Assembly (NCBI GenBank): GCA_963693025.1
Contig: OY843749.1
Coordinates: 3,038,001-3,102,000, forward strand
Reading direction: 5' to 3'
Origin: JAHRAW01 sp963693025
GTDB lineage: Bacteria > Pseudomonadota > Gammaproteobacteria > Arenicellales > Poriferihabitantaceae
DNA: 64,000 nucleotides
Below, piece after piece: positions 34,710 to 45,620 of this stretch. Each line of letters begins with the position of its first letter. Position 1 is the stretch's first letter. The translations under genes and the position numbers were made by a program. A model generated the notes under the pieces. That model saw only the letters and a list, made by a program, of their open reading frames with translations. It had not been told where the DNA came from and did no database searches.

Positions 34710-35795
34710 ATGAATCCGACCACCCTGGACAAACTGCGGCAACTCGCCGAGCGGCACGAGGAAATCCACTTGCTGCTGGCGGACCCGGCGGTCATCGCCG
34801 ACCAGGCGCGCTTTCGCAAACTGTCGATTGAACTGGCGGAAATCGAGCCGGTCGTGGATGCCTTCTCCCACTTCCGGCAACTCGACCGCCAACTCGCGGA
34901 AACCCGCGCGATGCTCACCGACGAAGACGAAGCCATTCGCGAGATGGCGAAAGAGGAGATGCCGGCGTTGCAGCGGGCGGTGAGCGCGCGCGAGTCGTCG
35001 TTGCAAACGCTGTTGCTGCCGAAGGAGCGCAACGACGGGCGCAACGTCTTCCTCGAAATCCGCGCCGGCACCGGCGGCGACGAGGCGGCGCTGTTCGCCG
35101 GCGACCTGTTCAGGATGTATCACGCCTACGCCGAGGGGCGGCGCTGGAAGGTGGAAATCGTCAGCCGCAGCGAGGGCGAACACGGCGGCTACAAGGAAAT
35201 CATCAGCCGCATCGAAGGCGCGCAGGCGTATGCGCGGCTCAAGTTTGAATCCGGCGCCCACCGCGTGCAGCGCGTGCCGGAAACCGAGTCGCAAGGGCGC
35301 ATCCACACCTCGGCGTGCACCGTGGCGGTGCTGCCCGAGGCGGATGAAATGGACGATATAGAAGTCAATCCCGCCGACCTGCGCACGGACACCTTCCGCG
35401 CCTCGGGCGCCGGCGGCCAGCACGTCAACAAGACCGATTCCGCCATCCGCCTGACGCACCTGCCGACCGGCGTGGTGGTCGAATGCCAGGACCACCGCTC
35501 ACAACACAAAAACCGCGCGCAAGCGATGTCGGTGCTGAAATCGCGCCTGCTGGAAGCCGAGGAACAAAAACAACGCCAACAAGAAGCCAGCACGCGCAAA
35601 CTACTGGTCGGCAGCGGCGACCGCTCGCAACGCATCCGAACCTACAACTTCCCCCAGGGCAGAGTAACCGACCACCGCATCGCCCTAACCCTGCGCAAAC
35701 TGGACGACATCCTATCGGGCCACCTGGATTCCCTAATAGACCCATTGATAACCAAACACCACGCTGAGTTGTTGACGGAGGGGAAGAGTGGTTGA
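34710..35795 (+). CDS. prfA: Peptide chain release factor 1
   Basis: A 361-residue RF1 that releases peptides at UAA and UAG codons. The GGQ hydrolysis motif is in RASGAGGQHVNKTDSAIRLTHLPTGVVV near residue 234. The preceding FESGAHRVQRVPETESQGRIHTSACTVAVLPE leads to the RF1 decoding domain, and FPQGRVTDHRI is near the end. Full length. The gene follows hemA after 65 bases, and its final 45 bases are strongly G+T-rich. Confidence 0.96.
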   Translation: MNPTTLDKLRQLAERHEEIHLLLADPAVIADQARFRKLSIELAEIEPVVDAFSHFRQLDRQLAETRAMLTDEDEAIREMAKEEMPALQRAVSARESSLQTLLLPKERNDGRNVFLEIRAGTGGDEAALFAGDLFRMYHAYAEGRRWKVEIVSRSEGEHGGYKEIISRIEGAQAYARLKFESGAHRVQRVPETESQGRIHTSACTVAVLPEADEMDDIEVNPADLRTDTFRASGAGGQHVNKTDSAIRLTHLPTGVVVECQDHRSQHKNRAQAMSVLKSRLLEAEEQKQRQQEASTRKLLVGSGDRSQRIRTYNFPQGRVTDHRIALTLRKLDDILSGHLDSLIDPLITKHHAELLTEGKSG

Positions 35796-35828
35796 GGGGG
35801 TGTGTGTACTCGTCATTCCCAAGTACTC

Positions 35829-35998
35829 GTCATTCTCGAGCGTTAGTGTCCGTTGCCGCCGCCCCCCGCCGTCATTCTCGAGCGTTAGTGACCGTTTGCC
35901 GCCGCGCTTCTTCTTTTAAGCGGCGGCTTACGGACACTTACGTCCTCGGGAATCTCCCTAAGGTTGGCACGGTCTTCGCCAAAGTCCACGCTAACCCG
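35829..35998 (+). repeat. Two truncated palindromic elements
   Basis: A short fragment (35829-35862), directly followed by the left 125 bases of another copy (35871-35998). The second copy stops a few bases before the uvrB start and may supply part of its promoter. Confidence 0.88.
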
Positions 35999-35999
35999 C

Positions 36000-36005
36000 T
36001 AAAAT
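36000..36005 (+). promoter_or_regulatory. Possible -10 element for a leaderless uvrB transcript
   Basis: TAAAAT six bases before the uvrB ATG, with no Shine-Dalgarno sequence between. Transcription starting about 7 bases after it would begin at the start codon. Confidence 0.35.
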
Positions 36006-36011
36006 CAAACC

Positions 36012-38033
<2,022 letters not shown>

Positions 38034-38117
38034 TGGATGATAAAAACCATTATTCAATAAAAGCCGTCATTCAATAAAAACCGTCATTCAATAAAAACCG
38101 TCATTCCCCAACCACTC

Positions 38118-38351
38118 GTCATTCGAGCGTTAGTGTCCGTTGCCGCCGCGCTTTTTCTTTTAAGCGGCGGCTTACGGACACTTGCGTCCTCGGGAATCTC
38201 CCTAAGATTGGCACGGTCTTCGGTAAAGTCCACGCTAGTCTTAGGGAGATTCCCGAAGGTGATGAAAAATATAGTCGCTGTCGCTCCTTATTTTTCTATC
38301 ATTCGAGAATGACGGGTGGGGGGTTATTTTTCAACCGTTCGAGAATGACGA
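38118..38351 (+). repeat. Dispersed palindromic element plus tail
   Basis: Standard copy at 38118-38313, with a second right-end piece up to 38351. Three AATAAAA(A/G)CCGTCATTC repeats precede it at 38047-38105. Fills the gap 38034-38361 between uvrB and maf. Confidence 0.9.
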
Positions 38352-38361
38352 AGTAGAAAAG

Positions 38362-38943
38362 TCATACCAACGTTACCCCCGCGTCATACAACATATCAAT
38401 TAGACGAATCAACGGCAGTCCGATTAGCGTGTTGGGGTCGTTGCCGGTTAGGCGGGTTAGTAGGGCGATGCCGAGGCCTTCGGCTTTTAGGCTGCCGCAA
38501 CATTGGTAGGGTTGTTCGGTTTTTAGGTAGCGTTCTATCAGGGCGGGGTCGAGTTGGCGGAACTCTACTACGAATGGCTCCACCGCCGATTGGAAATCAC
38601 CGGTGGCGGTGTCGTAGAGGGCTACGCCGGTGTGCAGGGTGATTGTGTCGCCGGAGAGGCGTTGCAACTGTTGCACCGCGGCTTCGTGGTTGCCGGGTTT
38701 GCCGATGATTTTTCCGTGGTGGTCGCCGGCTTGGTCTGAGCCGATGATTAGCGCGTCGGGGTAGTGCCCGGCGACCGCCTGGGCTTTCGCCAGCGACAAG
38801 CGCGCCGCCAGCGTGGGTGCGGATTCGCCGGGTAGGGCGGTTTCGTCGATGTCCGGGGCGTGGCAGGTGAAGGGCAGGTTGACGCGCTCCAGCATCTCTC
38901 GCCGCCACGGTGAAGAGGATGCCAGCACGATGCGGCGGTTCAT
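38362..38943 (-). CDS. yceF: Maf-family nucleotide pyrophosphatase, YceF type (7-methyl-GTP)
   Basis: A 193-residue house-cleaning pyrophosphatase. It has the Maf signature LASSSPWRREMLERVNLPF near the N-terminus, PDIDET, the active-site stretch ALIIGSDQAGDHHGKIIGKPGNHEAA, and VEPFVVEFRQL, GSLKAEGLGIALLTRLTGNDPNTLIGLPLI. The SDQ and the PWRR residues point to the YceF (7-methyl-GTP) branch rather than YhdE or YhaM-type Maf. I start at ATG 38943; the longer frame runs into the tRNA gene. In many relatives yceF precedes yceD-rpmF-plsX, which is not the case here. Confidence 0.9.
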   Translation of the reverse strand: MNRRIVLASSSPWRREMLERVNLPFTCHAPDIDETALPGESAPTLAARLSLAKAQAVAGHYPDALIIGSDQAGDHHGKIIGKPGNHEAAVQQLQRLSGDTITLHTGVALYDTATGDFQSAVEPFVVEFRQLDPALIERYLKTEQPYQCCGSLKAEGLGIALLTRLTGNDPNTLIGLPLIRLIDMLYDAGVTLV

Positions 38944-38978
38944 TGTTGTTTGTTCATTGGTTATGCCGGCGGCGAAAA

Positions 38979-39055
38979 TGGCGGGCCTGGAGGGACTCGA
39001 ACCCCCGACCACCTGGTTCGAAGCCAGGTACTCTATCCGGCTGAGCTACAGGCCC
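38979..39055 (-). tRNA. tRNA-Arg, anticodon TCG
   Basis: A 77-nt cloverleaf on the minus strand including an encoded CCA. Acceptor GGGCCTG/CAGGCCC, D-arm GCTC...GAGT, anticodon arm CCTGG-CTTCGAA-CCAGG, T-arm with TTCGAGT loop, discriminator G. The anticodon TCG reads CGA (Arg) codons. It ends 36 bases before the maf start, so the two may share a transcript. Confidence 0.95.
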
Positions 39056-39194
39056 GCGTGTGTGGGTATTGTAGCGTAAAAGGGGGTTGGTTGGTTGTTG
39101 GGTGTTAGTTGGGTGTCAGTCGGGAACTGTCAAGCAGAGTTGACAAGAACAACAACCCCAATAAAAACAAGACCTCGTCATTCACCACCACTTC

Positions 39195-39421
39195 GTCATT
39201 CTCGAGCGTTAGTGTCCGTTGCCGCCGCGCTTTTTCTTTTAAGCGGCGGCTTACGGACACTTACGTCCTCGGGAATCTCCCTAAGACTGGCACGGGCTTC
39301 GGTAAAGTCCACGCTAGCCTTAGGGAGATTCCCGAAGGCGATGAAAAATATAGTCGCTGGCGCTCCTTATTTTTCTATCGTTCGAGAATGACGAAGTTGG
39401 GGCTCCTTATTTTCTACCGTT
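39195..39421 (+). repeat. Dispersed palindromic element plus right-end fragment
   Basis: Standard copy at 39195-39392, then GGCTCCTTATTTTCTACCGTT up to 39421, directly before the gatB stop. Fills the gap 39056-39426. Confidence 0.9.
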
Positions 39422-39426
39422 GCACA

Positions 39427-40863
39427 TCAACCCAACACCCGCCGCAGAATTTCGTTAACTTGCCCAGGGTTCGCTTTGCCGCCGGTTTGTTTCATCACCT
39501 GACCAACGAAAAAGCCAAACACTTTTTGCTTGCCTTGACGATATTGGCTGACTTGCTGTGGGTTGTCTTGTACTACGCGCTCAACGATGGATTCTATTTC
39601 GGCGCTGTTGGTCATTTGTTTTAGGCCCTTGGCGGCGATGATTTCGTCTGGGTTTCCTTCGCCGTTCCATAGGGCGGTGAAGACTTCTTTGGCGATTTTG
39701 CCGGAGATGGTTTGGTCGGCGATGCGCTCCAACAGTTGCGCGAGTTGGTGGGTTTTTAGCGGGGATTGCTCGATGGGGAGGTCGTGTTTGTTGAGGGCGG
39801 CGCTTAGGTCTCCGAGAATCCAGTTGGCGGCGGTTTTGGCGTCCGCGCCAGCGCCGGCGACCGCCTCGAAGTAGTCGGCGAGTGCGCGCTCGGTGGTTAG
39901 TTGGGCGGCATCGCTTTCGGGCAGGTTGAAGTCGGATTGGAAGCGGCGCTTGCGCGCGTCCGGCAACTCGGGGAGTTGCGCGCGCACGGCTTCGATGAAG
40001 GCGTCATCCAGCCGCATCTCCGGCAGGTCGGGGTCGGGGAAATAGCGGTAGTCGTGCGCCTCCTCTTTGGAGCGCATCGGGCGCGTGAGGTCGCGGTCGG
40101 CGTCATACAAGCGCGTCTCCTGGGTGATTTCACCGCCGCCTTCGAGCGCTTCAATCTGCCGTTCAATCTCGTATTCAATCGCCTTTTCCACGAAGCGGAA
40201 GGAGTTGATGTTCTTGAGTTCGGTGCGCGTGCCGAGTTCGCGTTCGCCCGCCTGGCGCACCGACACGTTGGCGTCGCAGCGAAACGATCCTTCCTGCATG
40301 TTGCCGTCGGAGATGTCGAGATAGCGCACCAGCGCATGCACCTTTCTAAGATAGGCGACCGCTTCGGCGGGCGAGCGCATGTCGGGCTCCGAGACGATTT
40401 CCAGCAACGGCGTGCCGGCGCGGTTGAGGTCGATGCCGGTCATGCCGTGCAAGTCTTCGTGCAGCGATTTGCCGGCGTCTTCCTCAAGGTGCGCGCGCGT
40501 GATGCCGATGACTTTCGCGCCGTCGGCGGTGGCGATTTCCAGTTGTCCCTCGCCGACTATGGGGTGTTCATACTGGCTGATTTGATAGCCCTTCGGCAGG
40601 TCGGGGTAGAAATAGTGCTTGCGCGCGAACACCGAGCGTTGGTTGATTTGCGCGCCGATTGCCAGACCGAACTTGACCGCCAGCCGCGCCGCTTCCAGGT
40701 TCATCACCGGCAGCGTGCCGGGCAATGCGATGCTGAGCCCGCATGCCTGCGTATTCGCGTCGGCGCCGTAGTCGGTGGCGGATTCGGCGAAGATTTTGCT
40801 GCGCGTCTTCAACTGTACATGCACCTCCAGCCCGATGACCGCCTCCCATCGCGTGTCGTCCAT
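39427..40863 (-). CDS. gatB: Aspartyl/glutamyl-tRNA amidotransferase subunit B
   Basis: A 478-residue GatB. With GatA and GatC it converts Glu-tRNA-Gln and Asp-tRNA-Asn to the amidated forms. Landmarks: EAVIGLEVHVQLKTRSKIF, YFYPDLPKGYQISQYEHPI, DLNRAGTPLLEIVSEPDMRS, and NVSVRQAGERELGTRTELKNINSFRFVEKAIEYEI. The YqeY-like C-terminal domain ends at VNEILRRVLG. Start taken at ATG 40863, which begins the conserved domain. It lies 7 bases after gatA in the operon gatC-gatA-gatB. Confidence 0.96.
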   Translation of the reverse strand: MDDTRWEAVIGLEVHVQLKTRSKIFAESATDYGADANTQACGLSIALPGTLPVMNLEAARLAVKFGLAIGAQINQRSVFARKHYFYPDLPKGYQISQYEHPIVGEGQLEIATADGAKVIGITRAHLEEDAGKSLHEDLHGMTGIDLNRAGTPLLEIVSEPDMRSPAEAVAYLRKVHALVRYLDISDGNMQEGSFRCDANVSVRQAGERELGTRTELKNINSFRFVEKAIEYEIERQIEALEGGGEITQETRLYDADRDLTRPMRSKEEAHDYRYFPDPDLPEMRLDDAFIEAVRAQLPELPDARKRRFQSDFNLPESDAAQLTTERALADYFEAVAGAGADAKTAANWILGDLSAALNKHDLPIEQSPLKTHQLAQLLERIADQTISGKIAKEVFTALWNGEGNPDEIIAAKGLKQMTNSAEIESIVERVVQDNPQQVSQYRQGKQKVFGFFVGQVMKQTGGKANPGQVNEILRRVLG

Positions 40864-40870
40864 CAGTCCA

Positions 40871-42379
40871 TCACTCCCAACCCGGCGGCGTTTGCAGATG
40901 CCAGTCGGTTTCTTGCTGATAGCGGTGCGCGACATTCAGCAGCGTGGCTTCATCCAGATAACGCCCGATAAGATGCAGTCCGACCGGCAGTCCGCGGCGG
41001 TCGAAGCCGGCGGGGATGGACATCCCGGGCAGCCCGGCGAGGTTGACCGCGTTGGTGAAAATGTCGTTGAGATACATCGCCACCGGGTCGTCGTTTTTCT
41101 CGCCCAGCGCGAACGCGGTCGCCGGCGTGGTCGGACCGGCAATCAAGTCGCATTTCTCAAAGGCGCGCGCAAAGTCGTCGGCAATCATGCGGCGCAACTT
41201 CTGCGCTTTGAGATAGTAGGCGTCGTAGTAGCCGGACGACAGCACATAGGCGCCGATCATGATGCGGCGTTTGACTTCGGCGCCGAAGCCCTCGGCGCGG
41301 GTCTTGGCATACAGGTCGGTCAGGTCGTCGTATTCGGCGGCGCGGTGGCCATAGCGAACGCCGTCGAAGCGCGCCAGATTAGACGATGCCTCGGCGGGGG
41401 CGATGACGTAGTAGCAGGGTATGCCGGCGGCGCTGAGCGGCAACTCCACGGGCGTGGTTTTCGCGCCCAGCGCGCGCAACTGCGCGACTGCCTCTTCAAC
41501 GCGCGCGGCGACTTCATCGTCCACGCCGTCGCCAAAAAACTCGCTCGGCAGGCCGATGGTTTTGCCGGCGATGGGCGCGTCCAGCAGGGCGGGGTCGGCG
41601 TAGGGCGGCACCTCGTCTTGTAGCGACGTGGCATCCCTCGGGTCAAACCCGGAAATGGCGTGCAGCACGATGGCGGCGTCCTCGGCGCAGCGCGACAGCA
41701 CGCCGCCCTGGTCGAGCGAGGAGGCGAAGGCGATCATGCCGTGGCGCGAGACGCGCCCGTAACTCGGCTTGATGCCGGTCAGCCCGCACAGCGCCGCGGG
41801 TTGGCGAATCGAGCCGCCGGTGTCGGTGCCGGTGGCGACGCTCGCCAGCCGCGCCGCGACCGCCGCCGCCGAGCCGCCGGAACTGCCGCCCGGCACGGTG
41901 GCGGTGTCCCATGGATTGCGCGCGGGACCGTAGTAACTGGTCTCGTTGGATGAGCCCATGGCGAACTCGTCCATATTGCTCTTCGCCAGCATCACCGCGC
42001 CGCAGCGCTTCAAGCGGCTGACCACGGTGGCGTCGTAGGGGGAGATGAAGTTTTGCAGGATTTTTGACCCGCAACTGGTCAACACGCCGCGCGTGCAAAA
42101 CAAGTCTTTGTGCACCAGCGGGATGCCGGTGAGGAGGGAGTCGTCGCCACCGCCATTGCCATTGCCGGTGGCGGCTTTGATTCGCCGGTCGGCTTCGTGC
42201 GCCTGCTCGAGCGCGAGGTCGGCGGTCACCGTGATGAAAGCGTTGAGTTCCGCCGCCGCTGTCGACTCGATGCGCGCGAGGAAATGCCGGGTCAGTTCGA
42301 CGCAGGAATACTCGCCCTTGCGCAGGGAGCGCGCGTGCGCGGCGATGGATTTTTGGTGCAGTGCGGTGGCGGCGGGCAT
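40871..42379 (-). CDS. gatA: Aspartyl/glutamyl-tRNA amidotransferase subunit A
   Basis: A 502-residue amidase-signature enzyme that frees ammonia from glutamine. The Lys-Ser-Ser triad lies in IPLVHKDLF, in VPGGSSGGSAAAVAAR and in GTDTGGSIRQPAALCGLTGIKPSYGRVSR. The C-terminal LAGLPGMSIPAGFDRRGLPVGLHLIGRYLDE is conserved. A short Gly/Asn insertion (ATGNGNGGGDDS) near residue 70 is not typical. It follows gatC after 27 bases. Confidence 0.96.
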   Translation of the reverse strand: MPAATALHQKSIAAHARSLRKGEYSCVELTRHFLARIESTAAAELNAFITVTADLALEQAHEADRRIKAATGNGNGGGDDSLLTGIPLVHKDLFCTRGVLTSCGSKILQNFISPYDATVVSRLKRCGAVMLAKSNMDEFAMGSSNETSYYGPARNPWDTATVPGGSSGGSAAAVAARLASVATGTDTGGSIRQPAALCGLTGIKPSYGRVSRHGMIAFASSLDQGGVLSRCAEDAAIVLHAISGFDPRDATSLQDEVPPYADPALLDAPIAGKTIGLPSEFFGDGVDDEVAARVEEAVAQLRALGAKTTPVELPLSAAGIPCYYVIAPAEASSNLARFDGVRYGHRAAEYDDLTDLYAKTRAEGFGAEVKRRIMIGAYVLSSGYYDAYYLKAQKLRRMIADDFARAFEKCDLIAGPTTPATAFALGEKNDDPVAMYLNDIFTNAVNLAGLPGMSIPAGFDRRGLPVGLHLIGRYLDEATLLNVAHRYQQETDWHLQTPPGWE

Positions 42380-42406
42380 GCGGCTCCCACTAGCGGCGGG
42401 CGCGGC

Positions 42407-42703
42407 TCATTCGATTACCCGCGGTACCAAATAAAGCCCGTGCTCGGCGGACGGGGCGATTTGCTGGTATTCTTCGCGCCGGTTTTCCGCCGTCACGCGG
42501 TCGTCGCGCAGCCGCAGCGGGCTTTCCTGCGGATGCGACATCGGCGCGACGCCGTCCGTGTCAATGCGGTTCATTTGCTCGACCAGCGCGAGGATGCGCG
42601 ACAACTGGTGCGCGTAAAACTCGGCCTCTTCCGGGTCGGTCGGGTCGAATTTCAGGCGCGCGAGGTGGGCGATATGGGCGACTTGTTCGCGGGTGATGGA
42701 CAT
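42407..42703 (-). CDS. gatC: Aspartyl/glutamyl-tRNA amidotransferase subunit C
   Basis: A 98-residue GatC that wraps between GatA and GatB. MSITREQVAHIAHLARLKFDPTDPEEAEFYAHQLSRILALVEQMNRIDTDGVAPMSHPQE matches the family closely, and it ends NRREEYQQIAPSAEHGLYLVPRVIE. ATG 42703 begins the family domain; 12 extra residues are possible upstream. It is the first gene of the operon and diverges from mreB. Confidence 0.94.
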   Translation of the reverse strand: MSITREQVAHIAHLARLKFDPTDPEEAEFYAHQLSRILALVEQMNRIDTDGVAPMSHPQESPLRLRDDRVTAENRREEYQQIAPSAEHGLYLVPRVIE

Positions 42704-42760
42704 AACGGCGGGGCGGGGCGAGCATAAAAACCGCAACATTTTACCACAGGAACGCCACGC

Positions 42761-42788
42761 TTGAATAGTGCGCCGGCAATGCTAGAAT
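42761..42788 (+). promoter_or_regulatory. Sigma-70 promoter for mreB
   Basis: TTGAAT at 42761-42766, 16-base spacer, TAGAAT at 42783-42788, in the divergent gatC-mreB gap, about 73 bases before the mreB ATG. Confidence 0.55.
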
Positions 42789-42861
42789 ACCCCCGTCTTA
42801 TTTCCCGACCCGCAGTCCGGGTCCCCACTCCAACCGCCACCGAATTCGCGGAACGTGAACT

Positions 42862-43905
42862 ATGCTGAAACGCCTTCTCGGCTTCTTTTCCAACGACCTC
42901 GCCATTGACCTCGGCACCGCCAACACGCTCATCTATGTGAGGAACAAGGGCATCATCCTCAACGAGCCGTCGGTGGTGGCGATCAAAAGCACGACGCACG
43001 GCGGCACCGGGCGCAGCGTGCTCGCCGTCGGCCAGGACGCCAAGCGCATGCTCGGGCGCACGCCGTCGTCCATCAGCGCCATCCGCCCGATGAAGGACGG
43101 CGTCATCGCCGACTTCGACATCACCGAGGACATGCTCAAGTATTTCATCCGCAAGGTGCAGGAAAACCGCATTTTCACCAGCCCGCGCATCATCATCTGC
43201 GTGCCCTGCGGCGCCACGCAGGTGGAGCGCCGCGCCATCCGCGATTCCGCCAGCAGCGCCGGCGCGCGCGAGGTGTATTTGATTGAAGAGCCGATGGCGG
43301 TGGCAATCGGCGCCAACCTGCCGGTCGCCGAGCCGACCGCGTCGATGGTGGTGGACATCGGCGGCGGCACCACCGAAATCGGCATCCTGTCGCTCGGCGG
43401 CGTGGTCCACGCGCGCTCCCGCCCGGTCGCCGGCAACGCCTTCGACGAAGCCATTATGAACTACGTGCGCCAGCGCCACGGCGTGCTCATCGGCGAGACC
43501 ACCGCCGAGCGCGTCAAACACAGCATCGGCGCCGCGTGGTCGGAATCGGAGCACATGGAAACCGAAATTAAGGGCCGCGACATCTCCGAAGGAATGTCGC
43601 GCAGTCTGGTCATCACCAGCGAGGAAGTCTACGAAGCCATCAACGACGCCCTGCGCCAAATCGTCCAGGAAATCCGCCTCGCGCTGGAAAACACCCCCCC
43701 CGAACTGAGCGCCGACATCGGCGAAAAAGGAATGGTCATCGCCGGCGGCGGCGCGCTGCTACGCGACATCGACCGGCGGTTGATGCAGGAGACCGGGTTG
43801 CCGGTGGTGGTCAGCGAAGAGCCGATGACTTGCGTGGCGAAGGGGTGCGGGCGGGCGTTGGAGGAGATGGATATGTTGGGTGATATTTTTGCTTATGATA
43901 GGTGA
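42862..43905 (+). CDS. mreB: Rod-shape actin MreB
   Basis: A 347-residue bacterial actin that guides the cell-elongation machinery on the inner membrane. LLGFFSNDLAIDLGTANTLIYV (phosphate 1), SMVVDIGGGTTEIGILSLGG (phosphate 2) and MVIAGGGALLRDIDRRLMQETGLPVVV (adenosine) are the actin-fold motifs. The N-terminal MLKRLLGFF is the amphipathic membrane helix. Full length. mreC follows, but a 350-base repeat array separates them. In most relatives the gap is short. Confidence 0.97.
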   Translation: MLKRLLGFFSNDLAIDLGTANTLIYVRNKGIILNEPSVVAIKSTTHGGTGRSVLAVGQDAKRMLGRTPSSISAIRPMKDGVIADFDITEDMLKYFIRKVQENRIFTSPRIIICVPCGATQVERRAIRDSASSAGAREVYLIEEPMAVAIGANLPVAEPTASMVVDIGGGTTEIGILSLGGVVHARSRPVAGNAFDEAIMNYVRQRHGVLIGETTAERVKHSIGAAWSESEHMETEIKGRDISEGMSRSLVITSEEVYEAINDALRQIVQEIRLALENTPPELSADIGEKGMVIAGGGALLRDIDRRLMQETGLPVVVSEEPMTCVAKGCGRALEEMDMLGDIFAYDR

Positions 43906-43912
43906 TATTCGC

Positions 43913-44192
43913 CGTCATTCTCGAATGGTAGAAAATTGGGAGCCCCTTACTTCGTCATTCCCGAGCGGTAGAAAAGAGGGAGCCCCAACTTCGTCATTCT
44001 CGAGCGTTAGTGTCCGTTTGCCGCCGCGCTTTTTCTTTTTAAGCGGCGGCTTACGGACACTTGCGACCTCGGGAATCTCCCTAAGATTGGCACGGGCTTC
44101 GGTAAAGTCCACGCCAGCCTTAGGGAGATTCCCGAAGGCGATGAAAAATATGGTCGCTGACGCTCCCTATTTTTCTATCGTTCGAGAATGAC
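43913..44192 (+). repeat. Palindromic element with preceding fragments, between mreB and mreC
   Basis: Two right-end-type fragments (GTCATTCTCGAATGGTAG and GTCATTCCCGAGCGGTAG, 43913-43990), then a standard full copy 43993-44192. The remaining sequence to 44257 has short AATGACGAAGT repeats. Nothing else is seen in the 352-base gap. Confidence 0.9.
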
Positions 44193-44257
44193 GAAGTGGC
44201 GGGGAATGACGAAGTGGTGGGGAATGACGAAGTAGGGAGAATGTCGAGTCGTAATGA

Positions 44258-45133
44258 ATGACGACCCATAATCCAATGCACCACAACCAACTAACCCCCC
44301 TCTACCGTTTCCTCTTCCTGCTCGTCTTCTCAGTCGCGCTGATGATTGTCGACCACCGCAGCCAACTCCTCGCCCCAATACGCGCAGCAGGTTCGGTCGT
44401 CAACCTGCCTTTCCAGTTCATCATCAACCTGCCATCCGACACCCGCGAGTGGGTTGATACGCATTACCGCGACGGCAGTTTGCATAAGAAATACCGCGCG
44501 TTGCTTGCCAAGCAGGCGGCGTTGGAGGTTCGGTTGCAGCGGTATGATGCGCTTGAGGCGGAGAATCGGCGGTTGTCGGAGTTGGTGTCGGCTTCGCGGC
44601 GGAGTGGGGAGCGGGCGGTGTTGGCGGAGATTGTTGAATTGGGGTTGGAGCCGTTTACCCACCGCGCCGGGCTCAATCTCGGCGTGGAGTCCGGGGTTTA
44701 TCTGGGGCAGGCGGTGATGACGCCGGACGGCGTGTTGGGGCAGGTTTCCGGGTTGGGCGTCAAGCACAGCGTGGTCACGCTCATCACCGACCCCAGCCAC
44801 GCGATTCCGGTGCAGATTCAGCGCAACGGCTTGCGCACGATTGTGCAGGGGCTGGGGCTGGCGGAGCGCGTCTCGGTGCCGTTCTTGTCGGCGCAGGCGG
44901 ACATCCGCAAGGACGACATTCTGGTCACATCGGGTCTCGGCGGCGGCTTTCCGTCGGGCTACAAGGTGGCGCAGGTGCGCGAAATCGTCACCGACAGCCA
45001 CGCGGAATTCCTGACCGTCAACGCCCGCCCATTCGCGCATATCAAATTCGTCAAGGAAGTGCTGCTGCTGTTCAAACACGCGCCTGAGCCGAATGCGCCG
45101 CCCGAGCCGGCGGCGGACAAAAACGATGAGTAG
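44258..45133 (+). CDS. mreC: Rod-shape protein MreC
   Basis: A 291-residue inner-membrane protein with a large periplasmic part that links MreB, PBP2 and RodA. One membrane segment (LYRFLFLLVFSVALMIVDHRSQLLAPI) is followed by a coiled coil (YRALLAKQAALEVRLQRYDALEAENRRLSELV) and the beta-barrel domain with VGVESGVYLGQAVMTPDGVLGQV-type repeats (VTLITDPSHAIPVQI, DDILVTSGLGGGFPSGY). ATG 44276 is an alternative start: a CATAAT-like -10 lies between the two ATGs. The stop overlaps mreD by 8 bases. Confidence 0.94.
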   Translation: MTTHNPMHHNQLTPLYRFLFLLVFSVALMIVDHRSQLLAPIRAAGSVVNLPFQFIINLPSDTREWVDTHYRDGSLHKKYRALLAKQAALEVRLQRYDALEAENRRLSELVSASRRSGERAVLAEIVELGLEPFTHRAGLNLGVESGVYLGQAVMTPDGVLGQVSGLGVKHSVVTLITDPSHAIPVQIQRNGLRTIVQGLGLAERVSVPFLSAQADIRKDDILVTSGLGGGFPSGYKVAQVREIVTDSHAEFLTVNARPFAHIKFVKEVLLLFKHAPEPNAPPEPAADKNDE

Positions 45134-45620
45134 GTTCAACCGCCCGCTGCAAGGTCGCTGGCTCATCATCCCGGCGACCTTGCTGCTGGCGCTCTTCCTC
45201 AATGTCATTCCCTATCCCGACTGGGTGGCGCACGCGCGCCCGGACTGGGTCACGCTGGTGCTGTTCTACTGGTGTCTGGCGACGCCGCAGTGGGTCGGCG
45301 TCGGCACCGGCTGGACGATGGGGCTGCTGCTCGACCTCGTTCACTTCACGCTCTTCGGGCAGCACGCCATCGGCAAAGCGCTCATCGCCGCCAGCGCCCA
45401 CCCGCGCTTGCGCCTGTGCCATTTGTGGCAGCAGTGCGTGGTCGTGCTGGTGATTTCCTCGCTGGATATTGCCGGCGTGATGTGGGTTTATCACCTGATT
45501 AACGGCGTCGAAATTCACGCGTACTACTGGCAGAGCGCGGTCACCACCGCCTTGCTGTGGCCCGTGGCGTATGCCGTGTTGCGCGCGTTGCGCCGGCGAA
45601 GCGGAATCGTGCGCGGATGA
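45126..45620 (+). CDS. mreD: Rod-shape protein MreD
   Basis: A 164-residue integral membrane protein with about five membrane helices (LIIPATLLLALFLNVIPYP, WVTLVLFYWCLATPQWVGVGTGWTMGLLLDLVHFTLFG, QCVVVLVISSLDIAGVMWVYHLI, TALLWPVAYAVLRAL). The motif GLLLDLVHFTLFGQHAIGKALIA is the MreD signature. Start at ATG 45126, inside the mreC end. The stop overlaps mrdA by 4 bases, so mreC-mreD-mrdA are translationally coupled. Confidence 0.93.
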   Translation: MSRFNRPLQGRWLIIPATLLLALFLNVIPYPDWVAHARPDWVTLVLFYWCLATPQWVGVGTGWTMGLLLDLVHFTLFGQHAIGKALIAASAHPRLRLCHLWQQCVVVLVISSLDIAGVMWVYHLINGVEIHAYYWQSAVTTALLWPVAYAVLRALRRRSGIVRG